Of a DNA stretch of 64,000 nucleotides, positions 32,744-40,459 are shown in pieces (the first letter of the stretch is position 1; each line of letters starts with the position of its first letter). The notes under the pieces were generated by a model. That model made no database searches and was not told the DNA's origin. It was given only the letters and a program-made list of their open reading frames with translations. This DNA is from Bhargavaea ullalensis. Lineage in GTDB: Bacteria > Bacillota > Bacilli > Bacillales_A > Planococcaceae. Both the position numbers and the translations under genes were made by a program. Where the stretch lies: NCBI RefSeq assembly GCF_040545425.1, contig NZ_JBEPLW010000008.1; one strand, written 5' to 3'.

Positions 32744-34189
32744 ATGAAGAAGATTCAAATGCTGATCGGCGGCCGGTGGGTCGGAGGAGAGGGAGACGAA
32801 TGGCTTCCGGTGCATGATCCGTCCGACGGTACGCAAATCGCCGAGATCATCAATGGAACCGATGCCCATGTGGATGAAGCGGTGCGCGCGGCGGAGGCCG
32901 CCTTTGAAAGCGAAGAGTGGCGGGCGTGGAAACCGCATGAGCGGGGGAACCTGCTTATTGAGCTCGCCCGCCACATCCGGGAGAACGCCGAACACTTCGC
33001 GGAACTTGAATGCCGGGATGTCGGCAAGCCTCTCACTCAGGCCCGGGCAGATGCAGAAGCGGCCGCACGCTATTTCGAGTTTTACGGCGGAGCGGCCGAC
33101 AAGGCCATGGGCGACACGATTCCGATCGAGGACGGCCTCCTGAACGCAACAGTGCTCGAGCCGGCCGGCGTTACCGCGCACATCGTCCCGTGGAACTACC
33201 CGCTCCAGATCATTGCACGCAGTGTAGGAGCAGCCATTGCGACCGGCAATTCGGTCGTCGTGAAGAGTGCGGAAGACACGCCGATGACCGCCCATGCGCT
33301 GACGGAATGGTTCGCGAACAGCGGACTGCCGGCGGGGATCTTCAACCATGTGACGGGGCTCGGTTCCGGAGCGGGCGCGGCGCTTTCCGCCCATCCGAAC
33401 ATCAACCACGTCACCTTCACCGGTTCCGTCCCGACCGGCATTGCCGTCATGCAGGCCGCTGCGAAAAACGTCGTGCCGGTCACACTCGAACTCGGCGGCA
33501 AGTCCCCGAACATCGTCTTTGCGGATGCGGATGAAGAGAAGGCGCTCGACGGTGTGGTCCGGGCCATCATCCAGAACGCCGGCCAGACATGCTCCGCCGG
33601 ATCCCGGCTCCTCGTGGAAGAGCGCTATAAAGAGGAATTCCTCGGGAAGTTGAAAGAACGCTTTGACGCACTGGAAGTCGGACGCGGCATGGACGACAAA
33701 GACATCGGCCCGATCCTCAACAAGCGCCAGTTCGACGGCATCATGCGGCGGATCGACGAAGCAAAGAAACAAGGCAAACTGATCGCCGGCGGGGAAGAAG
33801 TGAAGGTCGACGGTGCGGACGGCGGCCACTACATCGCCCCGACGATCATCGATGGACTCGACCACAGCTGCGACGTGGCCCAGGAAGAAATCTTTGGCCC
33901 GGTCCTCTCTGTCTTTACGTTCCGGACTCCGCAGGAAGCGATCGACCTCGCCAACTCCACCGACTACGGTCTCGTCGCCGGCGTCTGGACGAAAGACATC
34001 GACGTCGCCCACACCCTCGCCGCCCGCATCAAAGCCGGCCAGGTCTTCATCAACAACTACGGCGCCGGAGGCGGCATCCAGATGCCGTTCGGCGGATATA
34101 AGAAGAGCGGGATCGGGAGAGAGAAAGGGTTTATTGCACTGAGGAATTATGTGCAGGTGAAGAATATTGCGGTGAAGTTTGGGGTTTGA
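32744..34189 (+). CDS. aldehyde dehydrogenase, candidate 4-oxopantoate dehydrogenase
   Basis: 481-residue NAD(P)-dependent ALDH. The fold is complete: VPWNYPLQIIARSV, Lys in VVVKSAEDTPM, the catalytic Glu in TLELGGKSPN, the catalytic Cys in NAGQTCSAGSR and EEIFGPVLSVFTF. No CoA-binding signature, so it makes a free acid. In the proposed pathway it oxidises 4-oxopantoate to 3,3-dimethylmalate. It follows the SDR gene after a terminator-like hairpin and is the last GC-rich gene before the AT-rich island. Confidence 0.85.
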   Translation: MKKIQMLIGGRWVGGEGDEWLPVHDPSDGTQIAEIINGTDAHVDEAVRAAEAAFESEEWRAWKPHERGNLLIELARHIRENAEHFAELECRDVGKPLTQARADAEAAARYFEFYGGAADKAMGDTIPIEDGLLNATVLEPAGVTAHIVPWNYPLQIIARSVGAAIATGNSVVVKSAEDTPMTAHALTEWFANSGLPAGIFNHVTGLGSGAGAALSAHPNINHVTFTGSVPTGIAVMQAAAKNVVPVTLELGGKSPNIVFADADEEKALDGVVRAIIQNAGQTCSAGSRLLVEERYKEEFLGKLKERFDALEVGRGMDDKDIGPILNKRQFDGIMRRIDEAKKQGKLIAGGEEVKVDGADGGHYIAPTIIDGLDHSCDVAQEEIFGPVLSVFTFRTPQEAIDLANSTDYGLVAGVWTKDIDVAHTLAARIKAGQVFINNYGAGGGIQMPFGGYKKSGIGREKGFIALRNYVQVKNIAVKFGV

Positions 34190-34263
34190 TATGAATCCAA
34201 AGTACAAACGAAACAGGGAAAAATATAGGATGAAATATTTTTTTATGTAAGGTATATTCGAAA

Positions 34264-34296
34264 GAAAGGTGACTAATCAAAAAGTCGCCTTTTTTT
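34264..34296 (+). terminator. terminator at the island boundary
   Basis: AGGTGACT/AGTCGCCT stem with seven T. Base composition switches from GC-rich to AT-rich between the ALDH stop and this hairpin. Confidence 0.8.
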
Positions 34297-34429
34297 GTTG
34301 AGGAATGATAGAAGCTAAGCGAGAAAAATCATCTAGCAATGTGAAAGAGTGAAAAGTTCTTATTTAGAGAGTAGTATGTTGTATTATTTTAATGAGTAAA
34401 AGTAGACCTGAGAATAGGGGGGGGCTGGA

Positions 34430-37400
34430 ATGTCGGGAAAAATGTTAGATAACAAAAGGTCTGGCATTGTAGGAGATGCATTGAAACCATATTTTAAAAA
34501 AGATGCCAAGGTAGCGATCATGTCATCCTACTTTACGATATATGCGTTCGAGGCTTTAAAGAAGGAATTGATGAAGGTGGAAGAGGTACGGTTTTTATTT
34601 ATCGATCCTACCTTTACTTCAGAAAAACATACAAAAGGTTCTACAGACATTGATAAGTCAGGTCGAGAGAAAAGGTTATCTGGTTCAGAACTCGAAATTA
34701 AGATGCGGAATGAACTTACACAGGTGAAAATCGCTAAAGAATGTGCTGACTGGATAAGTTCAAAAGTAAAGATGAAGTCTTTGACCTCACCATTAACACA
34801 GAATCGCCTGTTCCATATTGAAAACAAAGATGGTTCATCAGTGGCTATTCAAGGGAGCTCCGATTTTACCAGCAGCGGATTAGGCTATACATACTCGCCT
34901 AGTCTTCATATGAATTCACTAATGGATGAACCTCTATTAACAAAACAATATATCCAGTGGTTCAATGATGTGTGGAAGAACGATGCTATTGTTGAAGAGG
35001 TACAAGAGGAAGTTTTGGGAAGAATCGCAGCAATTTATGAAAATCATTCTCCAGAATTTCTTTACTATGTCACGCTATATAATATTTTCAGTGACTACCT
35101 GGAAGAATTCGATGAAGATGCGATTGTAAAATCAAAAACAGGCTTTAAAGACACAACGATATGGGATAAGCTTTATAAATTCCAAAAAGATGGTGTACTC
35201 GGAGCTATTGATAAATTGGAAAAGCATAACGGTTGTATCATTGCAGATAGTGTAGGTTTGGGGAAGACATTCGAAGCCCTTGCAGTTATTAAGTATTACG
35301 AGTTGAGAAATGACAGAATACTAGTTTTGTGCCCAAAAAAATTAAGAGAAAACTGGCTGATTTACACTCAAAATGATAAGAGAAATGTCCTCTCTACTGA
35401 TCGCTTCAACTACGATGTGTTAAATCATACCGATTTGAACCGTACAGGCGGTTTGTCAGGGGATATTAATTTGTCTACTGTGAACTGGAGTAACTACGAC
35501 TTAGTTGTTATTGATGAGTCACATAATTTCAGGAATAACCAGGCTAGAAATGACAGGGAAACTCGTTATTCGAGATTGATGAACCAAATCATTAAAGCAG
35601 GTGTTAAGACAAAGGTCTTAATGCTATCAGCGACGCCAGTAAATAACAAAATGAATGATTTGAAAAACCAAGTTGCTTTTATTACGGAAGGTAATGATGA
35701 AGCACTGGAATCTGCAGGTATTGAAAGCATCGAACAAACATTAAGAAAAGCACAGCTTTCATTCAATAAATGGCTCAAGTTAGGTGATGAGGAGCGCAAG
35801 TCCGACACCCTACTTGAAATGTTAAACTTTGACTACTTCAAATTGCTTGATGCAGTTACTATTGCTCGTTCAAGAAAACATATTGAAAAATACTATAATA
35901 TGTCGGAGATCGGGAAATTTCCAGAACGGTTGAAACCAAGAAATGTACATGCTGATATTGATGAGAGCAATGAGTTCCCTGAAATAAAGGAAGTCAATAA
36001 GTTAATTAACAGGCTGAATTTAAGTGCGTATTCTCCATTAAAATATGTAATGCCCGAAAAGCAAGAGGAATACAGCCTAAAATATGATATGAAGGTAAAG
36101 GGTGGTTCAGTATTTAAGCAGATTGACCGTGAACGAAGTCTTGTCCATTTAATGAGGGTTAACTTGCTTAAACGGATGGAAAGCTCTATACATTCATTTG
36201 GTATGACAGTAGCAGCTCTTTTGACAAAACTTGATGACCTGTTATTAAAGCTTGAAAACATCCACCAATACTCCAATGCCGATATTAATATTAATGAAAT
36301 CGATATTGACGATGATGATGTTGAAAACATGCTGATTGGATCGAAAGTAAAAGTACTCCTTCAAGATATCGACCGCATTAAGTGGAAGCAAGATTTGCAT
36401 GATGATAAGGAAAAACTTGAGCAGCTACTTATTGAATCAGCAAAAGTTCAAGCTCCACGTGATGCCAAGTTGAATAAGCTTAAATCCATGATTGACCAAA
36501 AGCTCCTTCAACCCATTAATGGAGAAAATAAGAAAATCATCATTTTTACAGCTTTTGCAGACACAGCAAGTTATTTGTATAAAGAGTTATCACAATGGGT
36601 GGCCAAAAAGCATGGTGTTAACTCGGCGCTTGTCACAGGTTCTGGAGGCAACCAGACTACATTAAAGGGTATCCAAAAAGATCTAAACTCCATTTTGACC
36701 AACTTTTCACCCGTATCGAAGGACAGAAATAAAATTGATTCAAAGATACGTGACGAAATCGACATATTGATTGCAACTGACTGCATTTCGGAAGGTCAGA
36801 ACCTCCAAGACTGTGATTTTTTAATCAATTATGACATTCATTGGAACCCAGTCCGAATCATCCAACGGTTCGGTCGAATCGATCGTTTAGGCTCAAAGAA
36901 TGATGTTATTCAACTGGTGAACTTCTGGCCGAATATGGATCTTGATGAATATATTAATTTAGAAGCACGTGTAAGCGGCAGAATGGTGCTCCTTGATATT
37001 TCAGCAACAGGTGAAGAGAACGTAATTGAATATGATGAAAAGAAGCAAATGAATGATTTGGAATATCGTAAAAAGCAATTGAAACAGCTACAAGAAGAAG
37101 TGGTTGATTTAGAGGATATCTCTGGCGGAATCTCTATCACTGACTTGACTCTGAACGACTTTAAAATGGATTTACTTGATTATATGGAAGCCAATAAGAA
37201 GAAAATTGAGACTGCTCCCCTAGGATTACATGCAGTTACCTCGCTTCAGTTGGCTCCATCTTCTGATACTGAACCAGGGGTGATATTCTGTATCAAACAA
37301 CGAAATGCAGCAGCACAAGTAAAAGAAACAAGCGCACTGTATCCATATTATCTTGTGTATATGAATATGGATGGAGAGGTTAGACTAGGACATTTAAAGA

Positions 37401-37672
37401 CAAAGCAGATACTGGATCTCTTCCGTAAAGTTGCGAATGGTCAAGCAAACGTGTTCAATAAGTTAATTCATCAGTTCAATCATGAAACAGAGGATTTGAA
37501 GGACATGTCTTCTTACAAGTATCTATTAGACAAGGCAGTCGAATTTGTTCTGGGTATTGTAGGAGAGCAAGGAATGGAATCATTGTTTAGTCTTGGAAAT
37601 TCTAGTCTTTTACAGGAAACAGCTGCAACTTCGGATGACTTTGAATTGATATCATTTTTAGTGATAAAGTAG
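34430..37672 (+). CDS. PLD-SNF2 helicase-like defence protein
   Basis: 1080 residues. The N-terminal 230 residues form a phospholipase D-like nuclease fold (FHIENKDGSSVAIQGSSDFTSSGL near 135-155). SNF2-type helicase motifs follow: Walker A ADSVGLGKT (about 275), DESH (about 362), MLSATPVNN, and in the second lobe TDCISEGQNLQDCDFLINYDIHWNPVRIIQRFGRIDRLGS. An insertion of about 200 residues splits the lobes. It is the first gene of a four-gene AT-rich operon with DUF4391, Mod and Res proteins. Probable role: recognising or remodelling invading DNA. Only one PLD half-site is seen. Confidence 0.85.
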   Translation: MSGKMLDNKRSGIVGDALKPYFKKDAKVAIMSSYFTIYAFEALKKELMKVEEVRFLFIDPTFTSEKHTKGSTDIDKSGREKRLSGSELEIKMRNELTQVKIAKECADWISSKVKMKSLTSPLTQNRLFHIENKDGSSVAIQGSSDFTSSGLGYTYSPSLHMNSLMDEPLLTKQYIQWFNDVWKNDAIVEEVQEEVLGRIAAIYENHSPEFLYYVTLYNIFSDYLEEFDEDAIVKSKTGFKDTTIWDKLYKFQKDGVLGAIDKLEKHNGCIIADSVGLGKTFEALAVIKYYELRNDRILVLCPKKLRENWLIYTQNDKRNVLSTDRFNYDVLNHTDLNRTGGLSGDINLSTVNWSNYDLVVIDESHNFRNNQARNDRETRYSRLMNQIIKAGVKTKVLMLSATPVNNKMNDLKNQVAFITEGNDEALESAGIESIEQTLRKAQLSFNKWLKLGDEERKSDTLLEMLNFDYFKLLDAVTIARSRKHIEKYYNMSEIGKFPERLKPRNVHADIDESNEFPEIKEVNKLINRLNLSAYSPLKYVMPEKQEEYSLKYDMKVKGGSVFKQIDRERSLVHLMRVNLLKRMESSIHSFGMTVAALLTKLDDLLLKLENIHQYSNADININEIDIDDDDVENMLIGSKVKVLLQDIDRIKWKQDLHDDKEKLEQLLIESAKVQAPRDAKLNKLKSMIDQKLLQPINGENKKIIIFTAFADTASYLYKELSQWVAKKHGVNSALVTGSGGNQTTLKGIQKDLNSILTNFSPVSKDRNKIDSKIRDEIDILIATDCISEGQNLQDCDFLINYDIHWNPVRIIQRFGRIDRLGSKNDVIQLVNFWPNMDLDEYINLEARVSGRMVLLDISATGEENVIEYDEKKQMNDLEYRKKQLKQLQEEVVDLEDISGGISITDLTLNDFKMDLLDYMEANKKKIETAPLGLHAVTSLQLAPSSDTEPGVIFCIKQRNAAAQVKETSALYPYYLVYMNMDGEVRLGHLKTKQILDLFRKVANGQANVFNKLIHQFNHETEDLKDMSSYKYLLDKAVEFVLGIVGEQGMESLFSLGNSSLLQETAATSDDFELISFLVIK

Positions 37673-37680
37673 GTGATGGA

Positions 37681-38445
37681 ATGAGGGAATGGTTGATTAA
37701 TCGATTGCAGATACCTCAACGTGCTGTGCTAAACCGTAAGATTCCAAAGAAAGCATTTTTTACACAAGCGGACCTTTCCGCATCCGAGAAGGAAATGTTC
37801 ATTTCCCGGATAGAGGGGATTTATCTATTAAGTGTTATGAATCAGCAGAGTATGAATATCCCAATCTTTCAAGATGACGAATTCAATTATGCAGAAGTAG
37901 TATGGATATACGTTGAGCTTCGAACGGTCAAAAATATAAATAGGATTATTGGTGCTGTTCATAAGTCTATCCCTAATCCAGTCGTATTAATAATGAGTTC
38001 ATCAGAGGGACATATTCTTCTGAGTACCAGTCACAAAAGGCTTAATAAAAATGACAAGACCAAAGTAGTAGTTGAACAACCTACCAGTACTGACTGGTTC
38101 AATCCTAATGAAGGTAGAACTGTTTACTCCAATTTACTGAATTCATTAGTCGTTTCAAACTTATCTTTTGAAAACCTTTATAGCATTTACGAGGATATTC
38201 AACAATGGATAAAATGTGAAGAAGTGATTCGGTTAGTAGGAAAAATACCTACCAGTAAAGACAAGCGAGAAGAAGTGATCAACACTCTAAATAATGTTCA
38301 GAAAAATTTTAAGGATGTCGAACAATTGCAGCTTGAGCAGAAAGGCCAAGTTGATTTTGGTGAAAAGATGGAATTGCATATGAAGATAAAGCGGCAAGAA
38401 CAGCAAATAAATCTTCATTTACAACAAATAAGGGAGTTGTGTTAA
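37681..38445 (+). CDS. DUF4391 protein of the R-M operon
   Basis: 254 residues, beginning 8 bp after the helicase gene. The N-terminal 150 residues have the DUF4391 look (NRKIPKKAFFTQADLSASEKEMFISRIEGIYLLSVMN, then a strand block VVWIYVELRTVKNINRIIGAVHKSIPNPVVLIM). The C-terminus from about 195 is a long charged helix, probably a coiled coil. DUF4391 proteins are usually found between helicase and methyltransferase genes like these. They probably act as a bridging or specificity subunit, but no activity is established to my knowledge. Confidence 0.8.
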   Translation: MREWLINRLQIPQRAVLNRKIPKKAFFTQADLSASEKEMFISRIEGIYLLSVMNQQSMNIPIFQDDEFNYAEVVWIYVELRTVKNINRIIGAVHKSIPNPVVLIMSSSEGHILLSTSHKRLNKNDKTKVVVEQPTSTDWFNPNEGRTVYSNLLNSLVVSNLSFENLYSIYEDIQQWIKCEEVIRLVGKIPTSKDKREEVINTLNNVQKNFKDVEQLQLEQKGQVDFGEKMELHMKIKRQEQQINLHLQQIRELC

Positions 38446-40446
38446 TTGCAGAAGCTAGAAGGCCAAACTTTCAATGTAGTGCAGGATAATATAGAAAAGT
38501 TAAAAGGACTATTTCCAGAAGTATTCACGGAGAACAAGATTGATATAGATAAATTGCGTCTTGCTCTTGGTGAAAATGTAGAAAAGGAAAGAGAACGGTA
38601 TGAATTTACCTGGAATGGTAAAACAGAAGCGATTCAACTTGCTCAAAAACAGACAACAGGAACTCTGCGTCCATGTAAAGAAGAAAGTGTAAATTGGGAT
38701 ACTACTCAGAATCTATATTTTGAAGGAGATAATTTGGAAGTACTTCGAATCCTTCAAAATTCATATCGTAACAAGGTAAAAATGATCTATATTGACCCGC
38801 CATATAACACGGGCAAGGACTTTGTTTATAAAGATGATTTCTTTGATAATGTTAAGAGTTACAAAGAGCGTATGGATGAAAATTACAAGTCCAATGCTGA
38901 TACCAATGGTCGTTATCATACAGATTGGTTAAATATGATATACCCTAGAATGAAAATGGCAAAAAATCTACTAAAAGATGATGGAATTCTAGTGGTGCAT
39001 ATTGATGAAAACGAAGTAAATAATTTAACCCATATATTGAACGAAATATTTGGCGAAGAGAACTATCTGGGATCTATTGTTTGGGATAAGTTAAATCCTA
39101 AAGGTGACTCTACAGCCGTTGCTATCCAGCATGAGTCCATTCTCTGCTATTCCAAAAATAAATCAGAATTTGTACAAAGTGGCGGAATAAAAAGAAAAAA
39201 ACCTAATGCCCTCAAAATGCTAAAGAAAGCAGATGAATTATTTCGCAAATTGGGAAGTGAATATGTACCAGATGAATTAACAAAGTTATCAAGAAAATAT
39301 GATATTCCTACAAGTATTCTCTCGCAATATAAAACAGAGTATAACCTAGAGAATATTAATTCCGAGTTTTTGAATTGGCTAAAAAAACAAGAAAATTTAT
39401 CTGGGGGAGAGGCAGCCTATTCAAAAATAGATGAATATGGACAAGTGTTTCAGCCAGTATCTATGGCATGGCCAAATAATAAAAAAGCTCCAGATGATTA
39501 TTTCATCCCCCTTATTCACCCAATTACTCGAAAAGAATGTCCTGTACCTGAAAAAGGATGGAGAAATCCAAGTCAGACTATGAAGAAGTTATTAGAAAAT
39601 AAAGAGATAATATTTGGTGCAGATGAAACTACTCAACCGAGAAGGAAGTACTTACTAAAGAATAATTTACTTGAAAATGTTCCTTCTGTAATTTCATATG
39701 GTGCAAGTGATGATAACTTCTTTAAAAAAATTGGTCTATCTTTTGATAATCCAAAGCCATATAAGCTCGCTATGCAATTAATATCATCTGTTACGAAAGA
39801 TGATGACATAGTATTAGATTTCTTTTCGGGTTCAGCTACTACTGCACATGCTGTAATGGCATTAAACGCTGAGGAAGGTTCAAATCGTAAATTTTTCTTG
39901 GTTCAATTGCCAGAACCTATAAATGATAAAACATATGCATTTAAAGAAGGATTTAGAAATATCTGTGAGCTTGGAAGAGAAAGAATTAAGCGTTCTGCAA
40001 AAGAGATTAGTAATCAATTAACGACTAGGGATAACATAGGGGTGGATTTAGGGTTCAAAACCTTTAAGTTGGATGAAACAAATCTAAAGGTTTGGGATGA
40101 AGAATCACTTAGTATTGAAAAAAACTTATTAGACTTAGTCGAACCATTAAAAGAGGGACGTACTCAAGAAGATGTTGTTTATGAGATATTACTTAAATAT
40201 GGTATCGATTTAACAGTCCCAATTGAAGAAAAGATTATTGCTGGGAAGACCGTTTTTTCTGTTGGCTTGGGGTACCTTCTTATTTGTCTAGAACGTGAGT
40301 TAACGTTAGTACACATAGAAGAAATGGCAAAACAACAACCTGCACGTATTGTTTTTTATGATGAAGGGTTTAAGGACGATGCTGTTCGTACAAATGCGCA
40401 GCAAATTCTTAAGCGTTATGGTGTAGATGATATTCGAGTGATATAG
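38446..40446 (+). CDS. mod: type III restriction-modification methyltransferase (Mod)
   Basis: 666-residue N6-adenine methyltransferase of the beta order: the catalytic motif IDPPYNTGKDF comes first (117-120 for DPPY) and the AdoMet motif LDFFSGSATTAHAVM much later (about 459-473). The long stretch between them holds the target-recognition domain. It starts at a TTG directly after the DUF4391 stop, with GGGAG upstream. Type III Mod both methylates one strand and supplies sequence specificity to Res, which follows. Confidence 0.9.
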   Translation: MQKLEGQTFNVVQDNIEKLKGLFPEVFTENKIDIDKLRLALGENVEKERERYEFTWNGKTEAIQLAQKQTTGTLRPCKEESVNWDTTQNLYFEGDNLEVLRILQNSYRNKVKMIYIDPPYNTGKDFVYKDDFFDNVKSYKERMDENYKSNADTNGRYHTDWLNMIYPRMKMAKNLLKDDGILVVHIDENEVNNLTHILNEIFGEENYLGSIVWDKLNPKGDSTAVAIQHESILCYSKNKSEFVQSGGIKRKKPNALKMLKKADELFRKLGSEYVPDELTKLSRKYDIPTSILSQYKTEYNLENINSEFLNWLKKQENLSGGEAAYSKIDEYGQVFQPVSMAWPNNKKAPDDYFIPLIHPITRKECPVPEKGWRNPSQTMKKLLENKEIIFGADETTQPRRKYLLKNNLLENVPSVISYGASDDNFFKKIGLSFDNPKPYKLAMQLISSVTKDDDIVLDFFSGSATTAHAVMALNAEEGSNRKFFLVQLPEPINDKTYAFKEGFRNICELGRERIKRSAKEISNQLTTRDNIGVDLGFKTFKLDETNLKVWDEESLSIEKNLLDLVEPLKEGRTQEDVVYEILLKYGIDLTVPIEEKIIAGKTVFSVGLGYLLICLERELTLVHIEEMAKQQPARIVFYDEGFKDDAVRTNAQQILKRYGVDDIRVI

Positions 40447-40459
40447 GAGGAATGGTAAT

